A stretch of DNA of 64,000 nt. Source: Rubrivivax sp. (GTDB lineage: Bacteria > Pseudomonadota > Gammaproteobacteria > Burkholderiales > Burkholderiaceae_C). The stretch's first letter is position 1. Each line of letters starts with the position of its first letter. Below the pieces are notes generated by a model. It saw only the letters and a list, made by a program, of their open reading frames with translations. It made no database searches and was not told the origin of the DNA. Both the position numbers and the translations under genes were made by a program. The stretch is taken from NCBI GenBank assembly GCA_027484825.1, contig JAIXSE010000031.1, positions 1 to 64,000 on the forward strand, in the 5' to 3' direction. This document shows positions 42,873 through 52,705 of this stretch, one piece after another.

Positions 42873-45221
42873 ATGAGTGAACACAACGACGGCCACGGCC
42901 TGAGTCCTGCCGAAGCGGCGCTGCGAGAGGCTGCGCTGGACTATCACCGCCTGCCCACGCGCGGCAAGATTGCCGTCACGCCGACCAAGGCCCTGTCCAA
43001 CCAGCGCGACCTGTCCCTGGCGTACTCGCCGGGCGTGGCGTATCCGTGCCTGGACATCGAGAAGGACCCCACCCTGGCCGCCGAATACACCTCGCGCGGC
43101 AACCTGGTGGGCGTGGTCACCAACGGCACGGCCGTGCTGGGCCTGGGCGACATTGGCCCGCTGGCGGCCAAGCCGGTGATGGAAGGCAAGGGCTGCCTGT
43201 TCAAGAAGTTCGCCGGCATTGATGTCTTCGACATCGAACTGGCCGAGCGGGACCCGGACAAGCTGGTCGAGATCATTGCGGCGATGGAGCCCACGCTGGG
43301 CGGCATCAACCTGGAAGACATCAAGGCGCCGGAGTGCTTCTACATCGAGAAGCAGCTCAGCGCCCGGATGAACATTCCGGTCTTCCACGACGACCAGCAC
43401 GGCACGGCCATCATCTCCAGCGCCGCGCTGCTCAACGGCCTGGAGCTGGTGGGCAAGGACATCGGCGCGGTCAAGGTGGCGGTGTCGGGCGCGGGGGCTG
43501 CGGCCATTGCCTGCCTGGACGTGATGGTGGGCCTGGGCGTCAAGCGCGAGCACATCTTCGTGGTCGATTCCAAGGGCGTCATCCAGACCGAGCGGGCCGA
43601 TGCGGCCAAGCTGGACGAGTCCAAGCGCCGCTACTGCCAGACCACCTCGGCCCGCACCCTGGCCGACGTGGTCAAGGATGCCGACGTGTTCCTGGGCTGC
43701 TCCGCCGCCGGCGTGCTGACCGGTGAGATGGTGGCCACCATGGCGAGCCAGCCGATCATCCTGGCGCTGGCCAATCCCGAGCCGGAAATCCGTCCGGAGC
43801 TGGCCAAGCAGGCGCGGCCCGACTGCATCATGGCCACCGGCCGTTCGGACTATGCGAACCAGGTCAACAACGTCCTGTGCTTCCCCTACATCTTCCGGGG
43901 TGCGCTGGACTGCGGCGCCACCAAGATCACCGAAGCCATGAAGCTGGCCTGCGTGCGCGAAATCGCGGCGCTGGCCAAGGCCGAGACACCGCCGGAAGTG
44001 GCGGCGGCTTATCCGGGCCAGGAGCTGGTTTTCGGCCCGGACTACATCATTCCCAAGCCCTTTGATGCCCGCCTGATCCTGCGCATTGCGCCGGCGGTGG
44101 CCAAGGCGGCGGCGGAGTCCGGCGTGGCCACCCGTCCGATCCAGGACATGGACGCCTACCGCGAGCAGCTCTCCCGCTTCGTCTACCAAACCGGCATGTT
44201 CATGCGCCCGGTGTTCGCTGCGGCCAAGGCCTCGCCGGCCCGTGTCATCTACGCCGAAGGCGAAGACGAGCGCGTGCTGCGTGCCGTCCAGGTGGCCCTG
44301 GACGAGGGGCTGGCCCAGCCCACGCTCATCGGCCGTCCCGAAGTCATCCAGATGCGCATCCAGCGCGCGGGCCTGCGCCTGAAGCTGGGCGAGGACGTGG
44401 CCGTCATCGACCCGGAAAACGACGCCCGCTTCCGCCAGTACTGGGAGGCCTATCACCAGATCATGGGCCGCGAGGGCTTCACGCCGGAGATGTCCAAGTC
44501 GGCGGTGCGGCGGTCCAACACCACCATCGGCGCGCTGGCCATCCACCTGGGCGATGCCGACGCCATGATCTGCGGCCTGGTCGGTCGGTTCGACTCGCAC
44601 CTGGAGCATGTCAACACCCTCATCGGCCTGAAGCCCGGCGTGCGCAACTTCGCCACCATGAATGCGCTCATGCTGGACCAGCGCACGCTGTTCATTGCCG
44701 ACACCTTCGTCAATGACAACCCGGATGCCGAGCAGCTCGCCGAAATCGCCGCCCAGGCGGTGGACGAGATCAAGCGCTTCGGCCTGCCGCCCAAGCTGGC
44801 CTTCCTCTCGCATTCGATGTTCGGCTCCAGCAAGCGGCCGTCGGCGGTGAAGATGCGCGAGGCGCGCGACCTCTTCGTTGAACAGCATCCCGATGTGGAA
44901 TGCGACGGCGAGATGCATGGGGATGCTGCGCTGTCCGAAGACGTGCGCCACACCTTCCTGCCGGACAGCACCCTCAAGGGCGCGGCCAATCTGCTGGTGC
45001 TGCCGACTCTGGATGCCGCCAACATCCTCTTCAATGTGCTGAAGATCGTCGGCGGCCAGGGCGTGACCGTCGGGCCCATCCTGCTGGGGGCGGCCCGTCC
45101 GGTGCACATCCTCACGCCGTCGGCCACCGTGCGCCGTATCGTCAACATGACGGCTCTGGCGGTGGCGGATGTGCAGGCCAATCGGGCCGCCTCGGCCGCC
45201 GGATCGGCTGAATCGGCCTGA
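42873..45221 (+). CDS. maeB: NADP-dependent malic enzyme with phosphotransacetylase-like domain
   Basis: Converts malate to pyruvate, CO2 and NADPH. 782 residues in two parts: the malic N-terminal and NAD-binding domains (about 15-410; [72 protein letters not shown]) and a C-terminal phosphotransacetylase-like domain (about 430-770; [22 protein letters not shown] and [11 protein letters not shown]). The C-terminal domain is regulatory in MaeB-type enzymes, responding to acetyl-CoA in known cases. It links the TCA cycle to the neighbouring glycolysis genes. Shine-Dalgarno GGAG lies before ATG. Confidence 0.95.
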   Translation: MSEHNDGHGLSPAEAALREAALDYHRLPTRGKIAVTPTKALSNQRDLSLAYSPGVAYPCLDIEKDPTLAAEYTSRGNLVGVVTNGTAVLGLGDIGPLAAKPVMEGKGCLFKKFAGIDVFDIELAERDPDKLVEIIAAMEPTLGGINLEDIKAPECFYIEKQLSARMNIPVFHDDQHGTAIISSAALLNGLELVGKDIGAVKVAVSGAGAAAIACLDVMVGLGVKREHIFVVDSKGVIQTERADAAKLDESKRRYCQTTSARTLADVVKDADVFLGCSAAGVLTGEMVATMASQPIILALANPEPEIRPELAKQARPDCIMATGRSDYANQVNNVLCFPYIFRGALDCGATKITEAMKLACVREIAALAKAETPPEVAAAYPGQELVFGPDYIIPKPFDARLILRIAPAVAKAAAESGVATRPIQDMDAYREQLSRFVYQTGMFMRPVFAAAKASPARVIYAEGEDERVLRAVQVALDEGLAQPTLIGRPEVIQMRIQRAGLRLKLGEDVAVIDPENDARFRQYWEAYHQIMGREGFTPEMSKSAVRRSNTTIGALAIHLGDADAMICGLVGRFDSHLEHVNTLIGLKPGVRNFATMNALMLDQRTLFIADTFVNDNPDAEQLAEIAAQAVDEIKRFGLPPKLAFLSHSMFGSSKRPSAVKMREARDLFVEQHPDVECDGEMHGDAALSEDVRHTFLPDSTLKGAANLLVLPTLDAANILFNVLKIVGGQGVTVGPILLGAARPVHILTPSATVRRIVNMTALAVADVQANRAASAAGSAESA

Positions 45222-45451
45222 GCGTCCTGAGCGCCCTGAAGGGGGCCGAGTGGCCCCGCCTCCCGGCGTCTCATGGCCTCGCCCAGGGACGCCGCGGGGG
45301 CCGGGAAGGTCCCTAGCGAGATTCGCACGGGGAGCGGCGCTTGCCGGTTCCCCCTGTTGGAAACCCGCTGGTAACCTTCACGAACGCCTCGCCGACCCGG
45401 ATGCGATCCATAATCGGCCGCTGTAACTAAATTTCAGACCGAGACAACGCC

Positions 45452-46882
45452 ATGTTCCGCGCCACCAAGATCGTCGCCACCCTGGGTCCTGCATCTTCTT
45501 CACCGGAGGTGCTGGAGCGGATGATTCAGTCGGGGGTGGACGTGGTGCGTCTGAATTTCTCGCACGGCAAGGCGCAGGACCATATCGACCGTGCCCGGCT
45601 GGTGCGGGAGGCGGCGGCGCGGGCCGGCAAGGAAGTGGCCATCATGGCCGACCTGCAGGGCCCCAAGATCCGGGTGGGCAAGTTCGAGAACGGCAAGATC
45701 GAGCTGATCAACGGCACGCCCTTCGTGCTGGATGCCGACCGTACCGAGCTGGGCAATGAACAGTGCGTGGGCCTGGACTACAAGGAACTGCCGCGCGACG
45801 TGAAGCCCGGCGACACGCTGCTGCTCAATGACGGCCTGCTGGTGCTGACGGTGGAATCGGTGCGCGGCTCGCAGGTGCACACCATCGTCAAGCAGGGCGG
45901 CGAGCTGTCCAACAACAAGGGTATCAACAAGCAGGGCGGCGGCCTGACGGCGCCGGCCCTGACGGCCAAGGACATGGAGGACATCAAGACGGCGATGTCC
46001 TTCCAGTGCGAATACCTGGCGGTGAGCTTCCCCAAGAACGCCACCGACATGGAAATGGCCCGCCAACTGGCCAACGTGGCCGGTGAGCGCTGGCGCCACA
46101 AGCCCGGCATGATTGCCAAGATCGAGCGCTACGAAGCCATTCCGCACCTGGAGGCCATCCTCAAGGCCAGCGACGGCATCATGGTGGCGCGCGGCGACCT
46201 GGCGGTGGAAGTGGGCCATGCCGCGGTGCCGGCGCTGCAAAAGCGCATGATCCGCATGGCCCTGGAGCTGGACAAGCTCTGCATCACTGCCACGCAGATG
46301 ATGGAGTCCATGATCGTCAACCCGGTGCCCACGCGTGCCGAGGTGTCGGACGTGGCCAATGCGGTGCTGGACGGCACTGACGCGGTGATGCTGAGTGCTG
46401 AGACCGCCGCCGGCCGCTTCCCGGTCGAGACCATCGAGCAGATGGCCAGCATTGCGCTGGAGGCCGAGAACGCCGAATTCGTGAGCCTGGACACCGACTT
46501 TGCCAACCGGCAGTTCGGTCGCATCGACCAGTCCATCGCCATGGGCGCACTCTTCACGGCGCACCACCTGGGCTGCAAGGCCATTGTGGCGCTGACCGAA
46601 TCGGGCTCGACGGCGCTGTGGATGAGCCGTCACCGCATCCATGTGCCGATCTATGCGCTGACCTCGCAGGTGCTGACCCATCGCAAGATGGCGCTCTACC
46701 GCAATGTCACGCCGGTGCTGATGCCCAACTTCGATGACCGGGACCAGGCCTTGAAGGCGGCGGAAGAGCTGCTGGTGGCGCGGGGTGTCCTCAAGCCCGG
46801 AGACACCTACGCCATCACCTGCGGCGAGCCGATGGGCTACCCGGGCGGCACCAACATGCTGAAGGTCTGCCGCGTCGGCTGA
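45452..46882 (+). CDS. pyk: Pyruvate kinase
   Basis: 476 residues with the family pattern: MFRATKIVATLGPASSSPEVL, VVRLNFSHGKAQDH, IMADLQGPKIRVG, ARGDLAVEVG, and the active-site CITATQMMESMI (with catalytic Lys nearby in MIAKIER) followed by PTRAEVSDVANAVLDGTDAVMLSAETAAG. Final glycolytic step, phosphoenolpyruvate to pyruvate. It would normally be followed closely by fba in this order; here about 2 kb of other genes intervene. Confidence 0.97.
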   Translation: MFRATKIVATLGPASSSPEVLERMIQSGVDVVRLNFSHGKAQDHIDRARLVREAAARAGKEVAIMADLQGPKIRVGKFENGKIELINGTPFVLDADRTELGNEQCVGLDYKELPRDVKPGDTLLLNDGLLVLTVESVRGSQVHTIVKQGGELSNNKGINKQGGGLTAPALTAKDMEDIKTAMSFQCEYLAVSFPKNATDMEMARQLANVAGERWRHKPGMIAKIERYEAIPHLEAILKASDGIMVARGDLAVEVGHAAVPALQKRMIRMALELDKLCITATQMMESMIVNPVPTRAEVSDVANAVLDGTDAVMLSAETAAGRFPVETIEQMASIALEAENAEFVSLDTDFANRQFGRIDQSIAMGALFTAHHLGCKAIVALTESGSTALWMSRHRIHVPIYALTSQVLTHRKMALYRNVTPVLMPNFDDRDQALKAAEELLVARGVLKPGDTYAITCGEPMGYPGGTNMLKVCRVG

Positions 46883-46891
46883 GATCGGGGC

Positions 46892-47572
46892 TCAAACCCG
46901 CGGGGGCATCCCTTCGGGGCGGCTCTGATGATCCGGACCGGGTGCACAGGATCTCTGCTGCAACAGGTCCACGGTGAACCGGACCGGGGGTTTCTCGGAC
47001 GCGTTGCGTGAGCGTGTGAGGGCCATTGCCAGCCTGGGTTCACTGGGAACCTCCTTCAGCGTGATCCGTGACCAGTCCGGACCAGGTCGATGGAACTCCG
47101 CATGAATGCGGTCAGCCAGACTCGTCATCAAGGGCGAGTCCAGATCCAGGCCCAGTATCCGGTTCATGCCGAGCATCAGGGCCGCTGAGATGGCCGCGGC
47201 CTGTCCAGGCACCCGAAATCCCGCATGCAGTTGCAGACCCATGGCGGCCCTGTCACAACAGCTTTTCAGGGCTTGCCGACTCTCGTCGGTCAAGTGCCGC
47301 AGAGCGAAAGGGGCGGGATGCATCGAGAGCTGCCGCTCCAGCCAGGGCGCCGTGAGGTGCCGGTGCAACTGCCCAAGGGGGATGGCCTGACAAGCGACCT
47401 GAAGCGACTGGTGCCAGTCGTGCAGCGAAGGCACTGGTGGGCATCCCTCGGCAGCGGACGGCTCTGGGTGGTGATGCGGCATTGCATCGGTCAAAGCGGG
47501 ATGGCTGCGCATCGAGAGGTCGCGGGAATACATGTTCAACACAGGCGCGGAACTGTGCCGGCAGGGCAGCAT
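46892..47572 (-). CDS. Hypothetical protein, no family recognised
   Basis: 226-residue product that I cannot assign. The start could be at 47572 or at one of several in-frame ATGs, such as 47482 (MPHHHPEPSAAEG). From about residue 45 the sequence has a plausible helical protein character (LHDWHQSLQVACQAIPLGQ, ALKSCCDRAAMGLQLHAGFRVPGQAAAISAALMLGMNRILGL), with an ordered, not shadow-like composition, and ends in a proline-rich tail. No signal peptide or membrane segment. It sits between pyk (10 bases, convergent) and the HATPase/STAS-like gene on the same strand (66 bases apart), so the two may be expressed together. A lineage-restricted gene is likely. Confidence 0.55.
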   Translation of the reverse strand: MLPCRHSSAPVLNMYSRDLSMRSHPALTDAMPHHHPEPSAAEGCPPVPSLHDWHQSLQVACQAIPLGQLHRHLTAPWLERQLSMHPAPFALRHLTDESRQALKSCCDRAAMGLQLHAGFRVPGQAAAISAALMLGMNRILGLDLDSPLMTSLADRIHAEFHRPGPDWSRITLKEVPSEPRLAMALTRSRNASEKPPVRFTVDLLQQRSCAPGPDHQSRPEGMPPRV

Positions 47573-47638
47573 GGCGGGTCACTCGCAACGCAGGTGGCGC
47601 TCAGTCGAACACGAGCCACCAAGAGTTCCTGGCGCGAC

Positions 47639-48658
47639 CTAAGCTTGCTGCACCGCAGCCACCAGCGCCGCGACCCGTGGCGCCATGTGGAGAGGGATCA
47701 ACGCCACCGCTGGATGCGACTTCGCAAACACGCGGAACAGCTCATCGGCAAATGCATGCCCCACGTCTTCCACGCCGGAGAAGTCGATTTCCACCCGCTT
47801 GAATTGCGGCAATCGCGACGCCACCCGTCGCGCCTGGGCCCGCGAGTCCAGCATCTGCCCGGGCCCGACGACCAATTGCAGCATCACCCGCGTCTGGTCG
47901 AAGGCGATGCCGCTGCCGTCCACACTCCACTGCCCGAGCACCTGATCCAGCGTGCGGGTGGTGTCCAGCGATACCGCCATGTAGATGGAGCTGCCCTGAC
48001 GCGGCAGGCCTCGTCCCGGCTGCCAGGCGTTGCCTTCCCAAGCGCGGCGCTGAAACGCCTTCCCGTTGGCATGGATGTCGAACACGTCCGCCAGTTGCGA
48101 GCTGAAGAACAGTCCCCGCCCGGTGTGGGCCTGGGGCTGCGTCGTCAAGCGACCCTTGCTCAGTTCCAGCATCGCATGCTGCGCATCGGTCAGCTCGTAG
48201 GTGCCGCAGATCTTCTCGAAGACGCCGCATCCATCGTCCGACACCAGCAATTGCGCATGCCGCGGCGTCTGACGCAGCGACACCGTCACGCTCGTGCCGC
48301 CGCTGTGATCGATGGCGTTGTTCACCAGTTCGGTGAAAGCATGTTGCACCATCCGCTGCACATGCCGGGGGAAGTCAAAGTGGGGCGCGAAGTCCCGCTG
48401 CCAGGCCACGTCCTCCTGCAACTGGTGCAGCGTCAAACTTCGCACCACCTGCCGCAGCGCACCCGGCGCATACACCGGCCGCCGGGCCGTGCCGCTGCGC
48501 ACCAGCCACTGCGCCTCCACCAGCCGCTTCAGGGCGGCCAGCACCGCCCGTCGGCTCGCGCCCGTGCGCTCCTCCACATGCGTGGCCAGATCCAGCCCAT
48601 GTTCGTTGGCGGCGGCGGTGATCCACAGCGTCAACTGGTCCAGCACAAGACGGGTCAT
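47639..48658 (-). CDS. Winged-helix / HATPase / STAS-like (DUF4325) fusion protein
   Basis: 339 residues from the ATG at 48658 (GGAG upstream). Three parts are visible: an N-terminal winged-helix-like region (1-65, ASRRAVLAALKRLVEAQWLVRSG), a GHKL/HATPase domain with N-box HAFTELVNNAIDH (E110, N113), G1 box DDGCGVF (D142-x-G-x-G) and G2 box TGRGLFF (180-186), and a C-terminal STAS-like domain (about 255-335) with IDFSGVEDVGHAFADELFRVF. The HATPase lacks a kinase H-box, as in SpoIIAB/RsbW anti-sigma factors; the STAS-like part resembles their antagonists. A self-contained switch is inferred. No sigma factor or phosphatase partner lies nearby. Confidence 0.8.
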   Translation of the reverse strand: MTRLVLDQLTLWITAAANEHGLDLATHVEERTGASRRAVLAALKRLVEAQWLVRSGTARRPVYAPGALRQVVRSLTLHQLQEDVAWQRDFAPHFDFPRHVQRMVQHAFTELVNNAIDHSGGTSVTVSLRQTPRHAQLLVSDDGCGVFEKICGTYELTDAQHAMLELSKGRLTTQPQAHTGRGLFFSSQLADVFDIHANGKAFQRRAWEGNAWQPGRGLPRQGSSIYMAVSLDTTRTLDQVLGQWSVDGSGIAFDQTRVMLQLVVGPGQMLDSRAQARRVASRLPQFKRVEIDFSGVEDVGHAFADELFRVFAKSHPAVALIPLHMAPRVAALVAAVQQA

Positions 48659-48938
48659 GAAACTCCACAAATGACGGCTCGGGACGAAGGCACGAAGTTT
48701 GCTCCCCCTGGTCCGCAAGCCTACCGGCCCCGCTCCTGAGTGCGCAAGCGAACAGACCCCCGATCCAGGGACCGCTTGGTATCCAAGCCTCGCAGCACTT
48801 GTTTGAGGGACGTTACAGCTGCCGACACGGGGGCCTCACAGCCGCTCGTTAGAATCGTTGCAGTTACGGCGTGGTTACATCGCCTGCCCCCGGGTGCGTC
48901 CACGCCTCAAGAATTATTCACTTCTCCGGAGAACTCTC

Positions 48939-50003
48939 ATGGCACTCGTCTCGATGCGCCAATTGCTGGACCATGCCGCTGAACAGGGCTATGGCATTCC
49001 CGCATTCAACGTCAACAACCTGGAGCAGGTCCAGGCGGTGATGGCGGCGGCTGACGAAGTCAACGCCCCGGTCATCCTCCAGGCCAGCGCAGGCGCCCGC
49101 AAATATGCCGGCGAAAGCTTCATCAAGCACCTGATCCAGGCCGCGGTGGAAGCGTATCCGCACATTCCGCTGGTCATGCACCAGGATCATGGCCAGACCC
49201 CCGCCATCTGCCAGGGCGCCATCGACCTGGGCTTCAGCTCGGTCATGATGGACGGCTCCCTCATGCCTGACGGCAAGACGCCTGCGTCCTTCGACTACAA
49301 CATCGACGTCACCCGCCAGGTGGTGCAGCTGTCCCACCGCGTGGGCGTCACCGTCGAGGGCGAACTGGGCTGCCTGGGCTCGCTCGAAACCGGCATGGCC
49401 GGTGAGGAAGACGGCATCGGCGCCGAAGGCGTGCTGGATCATGCAGCCCTGCTGACCGACCCGGAAGAAGCCGCGCAGTTCGTCAAGGCCACCGGCCTGG
49501 ATGCCCTGGCCATTGCCATCGGCACCAGCCACGGCGCCTACAAGTTCACCCGCCAGCCCACCGGCGACATCCTGGCCATCAGCCGCGTCAAGGAAATCCA
49601 CGCCCGCATCCCCAACACCCATCTGGTGATGCACGGTTCCTCCAGCGTCCCTCAGGACCTGCTGGAGATCATCCGCCAGTACGGCGGCGCCATGAAGGAA
49701 ACCTACGGCGTGCCGGTGCAGGAAATCCAGGAAGCCATCAAGTACGGCGTGCGCAAGATCAACATCGACACCGACATCCGCTTGGCCATGACCGGTGCCG
49801 TCCGCAAGTTCCTGCATGAGAACCCGGAAAAGTTTGACGCCCGTGAATGGCTCAAGCCGGCCCGCGAAGCCGCCAAGCTGATCTGCAAGCAGCGCTATGT
49901 CGAGTTCGGCTGCGAAGGCCAGGCCGGCAAGATCAAGCCGCGCAGCCTGGTGGACACCGCCAAGGCCTACGCCAGCGGCGAACTGGCCCAGGTGGTGCAG
50001 TAA
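48939..50003 (+). CDS. fba: Fructose-bisphosphate aldolase, class II (Calvin-cycle subtype)
   Basis: Zinc-dependent aldolase that splits or forms fructose 1,6-bisphosphate. From the ATG at 48939 (CCGGAGAACTCTC upstream) the product is 354 residues, beginning [30 protein letters not shown]. Class II zinc-site motifs are present ([10 protein letters not shown], and the two later His near [10 protein letters not shown] and HGSSSVPQ), with [23 protein letters not shown] [20 protein letters not shown] near the C-terminus. It heads the downstream purine gene group. Confidence 0.96.
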   Translation: MALVSMRQLLDHAAEQGYGIPAFNVNNLEQVQAVMAAADEVNAPVILQASAGARKYAGESFIKHLIQAAVEAYPHIPLVMHQDHGQTPAICQGAIDLGFSSVMMDGSLMPDGKTPASFDYNIDVTRQVVQLSHRVGVTVEGELGCLGSLETGMAGEEDGIGAEGVLDHAALLTDPEEAAQFVKATGLDALAIAIGTSHGAYKFTRQPTGDILAISRVKEIHARIPNTHLVMHGSSSVPQDLLEIIRQYGGAMKETYGVPVQEIQEAIKYGVRKINIDTDIRLAMTGAVRKFLHENPEKFDAREWLKPAREAAKLICKQRYVEFGCEGQAGKIKPRSLVDTAKAYASGELAQVVQ

Positions 50004-50019
50004 ACCGGCGCGCGGCACC

Positions 50020-50463
50020 GTGGCCCACCTGTTTGTCTACGGCTCGCTCATGTGGGCCGACATCATGGCCCGGGTCTGCGGACCCGATGCCGCGCCCCCG
50101 CATCCTCCCCAGCCGGCCCGGCTGGCGGACCATGCCCGTCACCCGGTGCGCGGCCAGGACTATCCCGGCCTGCGGCCTCACACCGGGGCCGAGGTCGTCG
50201 GTTGCGTCTATCGGGACCTGCCCGAGGCCGCCTGGCCCCGGCTCGACGCCTTCGAGGGCGACGACTACCAGCGCAGCGAAGTGCTGATCACCGGCCCCGA
50301 CGGCCTGCCTCTGCGGGCCTGGACCTATCTCTTCAAGGCAGACCGGGCCGATGCGCTCGAACCCGGCGCCTGGGACGAAGCGCAGTTCGCCCGCGAGGGC
50401 AAGGCCCGCTTCATCGACCGCTATACCGGTTTTGATGCGCTGACGCCGCGCGGGCCCGGCTGA
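50020..50463 (+). CDS. Gamma-glutamylcyclotransferase-like (AIG2/GGCT) protein
   Basis: 147 residues from a GTG at 50020, 16 bases after fba. HLFVYGSLMW at the start is the glycine-containing YGSL motif of the family, and LDAFEGDDYQRSEV carries the expected acidic residue (E in FEGDDY) that acts as general base in GGCT enzymes. Such proteins cyclise gamma-glutamyl amines to 5-oxoproline, or act on related substrates. The GTG start is set by conservation; longer extensions overlap fba. Probably on the fba transcript. Substrate unknown. Confidence 0.8.
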   Translation: MAHLFVYGSLMWADIMARVCGPDAAPPHPPQPARLADHARHPVRGQDYPGLRPHTGAEVVGCVYRDLPEAAWPRLDAFEGDDYQRSEVLITGPDGLPLRAWTYLFKADRADALEPGAWDEAQFAREGKARFIDRYTGFDALTPRGPG

Positions 50464-50506
50464 GCGCCCCCCCAGAACCGACAGCGCGGATCGCGGACCT
50501 GACGCA

Positions 50507-50531
50507 GAACTTCCCTAGAATCCCGAAGTTC
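50507..50531. promoter_or_regulatory. Inverted repeat over a -10-like box upstream of purC
   Basis: GAACTT at 50507-50512 and AAGTTC at 50526-50531 flank CCCTAGAATCCCG, so the repeat is centred on the -10-like TAGAAT (50516-50521), 38 bases before the purC start. A repressor operator is possible; no matching regulator is known from sequence here. Confidence 0.3.
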
Positions 50532-50568
50532 TCCCGCACCAGCTCGCACTGCCCTGTGCGCACCGTCC

Positions 50569-51465
50569 ATGACCGCCGCCCTGCACACCTCCTCCATCCG
50601 CTCCCTTCCCCTCCTTGCCCGCGGCAAGGTGCGCGAGAACTACGCCGTGGGTGAAGACCGCATCCTGATGATCGCGTCGGACCGCATCTCGGCCTTCGAC
50701 GTCATCATGGACCAGCCCATCCCCGGCAAGGGCGCACTGCTCACGCAGATGGCCCTGTTCTGGTTCGACAAGCTGGACGGCATCGTCCCCAACCACCTCA
50801 CCGGCGACGATCCGCTGTCGGTCGTGGCACCCGACGAGCAGGACCAGGTGCGTGGTCGCGCCATGCTGGTCAAGCGGCTCAAGCCGCTGCCCATCGAAGC
50901 CGTGGTGCGCGGCTACCTGGCCGGCAGCGGCTGGTCCGAATACAAGGCCAGCGGCACCGTCTGCGGCGTGCAACTGCCGCCCGGCCTGCAAAACGCCAGC
51001 AAGCTGCCCGAGCCCATCTTCACCCCGGCCACCAAGGCCGAAATGGGCGACCACGACGAGAACATCGACTTCGAGCGCTGTGCCGCCATCATCGGCCGCG
51101 ACATGGCCGAGCGGGTGCGCGACATCGCCATCCAGCTCTACCGCCGCGCGGCCGACTACGCCCTGACCCAGGGCATCATCATTGCCGACACCAAGTTCGA
51201 ATTCGGCCTGGACGCCGACGGCACCCTGACCCTGATGGACGAGGTGCTCACCCCCGATTCCTCCCGCTACTGGCCCGCTGAGAGCTACACGGTCGGCAGC
51301 AACCCGCCCAGCTACGACAAGCAGTTCCTGCGCGACTGGCTGGAGCAGGCCACCGTCAACGGCCAGCCCTGGGGCAAGGTGGCTCCGCCGCCCACGCTGC
51401 CGTCTGAAGTCATCACCAAGACTTCCGAGAAGTACCAGGAAGCGCTTGATCGGCTGACCCGCTGA
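50569..51465 (+). CDS. purC: Phosphoribosylaminoimidazole-succinocarboxamide synthase
   Basis: SAICAR synthase of purine biosynthesis, joining CAIR and aspartate with ATP. 298 residues with the family sequence [32 protein letters not shown] near the start, [15 protein letters not shown], and [12 protein letters not shown] and [15 protein letters not shown] near the active site. Length fits the longer bacterial form. It follows fba and the GGCT-like gene; purE and purK lie 4 kb downstream. Confidence 0.96.
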   Translation: MTAALHTSSIRSLPLLARGKVRENYAVGEDRILMIASDRISAFDVIMDQPIPGKGALLTQMALFWFDKLDGIVPNHLTGDDPLSVVAPDEQDQVRGRAMLVKRLKPLPIEAVVRGYLAGSGWSEYKASGTVCGVQLPPGLQNASKLPEPIFTPATKAEMGDHDENIDFERCAAIIGRDMAERVRDIAIQLYRRAADYALTQGIIIADTKFEFGLDADGTLTLMDEVLTPDSSRYWPAESYTVGSNPPSYDKQFLRDWLEQATVNGQPWGKVAPPPTLPSEVITKTSEKYQEALDRLTR

Positions 51466-51477
51466 AGGGCACCGGCC

Positions 51478-52617
51478 ATGGACGCCCCCACCCCCGCCTC
51501 CAGCGCCGCCACCGCGGCCTTCAAGTCGCGTCTGTTCAAGCACCTGGACCAGCAGGTCGCCGCCGCGCCGTCGCCGATGGCGTCCGTGGGCCCGCGTGCC
51601 CGCCGGGCCATGCAACTGGCCCGGCACGGCGCCCTGTCGGAAGCCCGCGAGGCGCTGACGGTGCTGCACCAGCTGTCGTTTCAGCATCCGCATGCCGACA
51701 TCGGCGCATGGCTGCATCTGGCCGAAGGCCTGATGGCCTATTACAACGGCTTCTCCCTGCAGCCGGCCCAGGAGCGCATCCAGCGCGCCCATGCCATTGC
51801 CGCCGCCCACGCCGGGCTGGAGGAGGTGCAGGTGCTGGCCGATGCCTGGCTGACCCAGCTGGCCTTCGTGCGGCATGAGCTGGACGCGCTGGTCCTGCAT
51901 GCCCGCCGCTGCCTGTCGATGGCGCGGCCGGACGTCGATCACGGCGCCCTGGCCCGGCTGGGCATGGCGCTGGGCGTGTCGTGGCATTTCACGGGGGAGG
52001 GCGAGACGGCCCAGCGCTGGTATCAACTGGCCCGCCGTCACGCCACCGCCGAAGGGGACGACACCACCTTGTCGGCCCTCATGTACAACATGGCGGCGAT
52101 GCGGGTGGCGCAACTGCGCCGCGAAAGCCTCAGCGGGGCCGTGCGGGTGCAGGAAATGCTGCTGAGCGTGGACTCGGTGGACCACTACGACGCCGCCGTC
52201 GGCGCGTCGATGATGAATGAGCTCACGCCGGTGCTGCGCGCCCAGGTGCTGACCGTCGAGGGGCGCTTCGAGCAGGCGCGGCAGCTGTATGAACAGCACC
52301 TGCCGCAGGCGATGTCCCTGGGGCTGGAGCGGCTGGGCAGCAGCCTGCTGTCCGACGTGGCCTGGTGCCGCGCCAACAGCGGCCAGCCGGAGCTGGCACT
52401 GGCGCAGGCGCGCGAGGCCGAGATCGAGCTCGATCCCCGCTGCGACCTGGACGACCGGGCCATCACCCACAGCCGCCTGGCCCAGGTCTTCCGCCTGCTC
52501 GGCGAGACGGCGGATGCGCAGCGGCATGAGGCGCTGGCCACCGAGGTGTGGGGCCAGTTTGCCGCCCATCAGCAGCACTGGCGCGAGGCGCTGACGCAGA
52601 GCGGACTGACCGGCTGA
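51478..52617 (+). CDS. Helical-repeat (TPR-like) protein, function unknown
   Basis: 379 residues starting 12 bases after purC, with GAAGGG as ribosome-binding site. No signal peptide, membrane segment or catalytic motif. The whole protein consists of alpha-helical pairs rich in Ala and Leu (ARRAMQLARHGALSEAREALTVLHQL, IGAWLHLAEGLMAYYNGFSLQPAQERIQRAHAIAAAH, LGMALGVSWHFTGEGETAQRWYQLARRHA, VEGRFEQARQLYEQHLPQAMSLG), consistent with divergent TPR-type repeats for protein binding. It precedes a chemoreceptor gene by 88 bases; a functional link is possible but unproven. Confidence 0.65.
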   Translation: MDAPTPASSAATAAFKSRLFKHLDQQVAAAPSPMASVGPRARRAMQLARHGALSEAREALTVLHQLSFQHPHADIGAWLHLAEGLMAYYNGFSLQPAQERIQRAHAIAAAHAGLEEVQVLADAWLTQLAFVRHELDALVLHARRCLSMARPDVDHGALARLGMALGVSWHFTGEGETAQRWYQLARRHATAEGDDTTLSALMYNMAAMRVAQLRRESLSGAVRVQEMLLSVDSVDHYDAAVGASMMNELTPVLRAQVLTVEGRFEQARQLYEQHLPQAMSLGLERLGSSLLSDVAWCRANSGQPELALAQAREAEIELDPRCDLDDRAITHSRLAQVFRLLGETADAQRHEALATEVWGQFAAHQQHWREALTQSGLTG

Positions 52618-52635
52618 CATTCTTTCGATAGCGTG

Positions 52636-52661
52636 AATCAATCACAATCGGTCGATTGATT
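52636..52661. promoter_or_regulatory. 8-bp inverted repeat upstream of the chemoreceptor gene
   Basis: AATCAATC at 52636-52643 and GATTGATT at 52654-52661 form a perfect 8-bp inverted repeat with a 10-base spacer in an unusually A+T-rich 88-base gap, 45 bases before the chemoreceptor start. It is placed like an operator. Confidence 0.45.
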
Positions 52662-52705
52662 GTCTAAATAGAATGGGGCTCCTCCATTGATCTCGACGAG
52701 CCCCC

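Noticed and set aside
42774..45107. 777-codon open frame on the minus strand
   Set aside because: Exact antisense of maeB, with shadow composition and no conserved feature.
45242..45257. GGGGCC/GGCCCC hairpin after maeB as a terminator
   Set aside because: Short 6-bp stem with no T tract; too weak to call in GC-rich DNA.
47225..48739. 504-codon open frame on the plus strand
   Set aside because: Antisense to the HATPase/STAS-like gene, whose N-, G1- and G2-box motifs are clear on the minus strand.
50515..52641. 708-codon open frame on the minus strand
   Set aside because: Antisense of purC and the helical-repeat gene; no Shine-Dalgarno and shadow composition.
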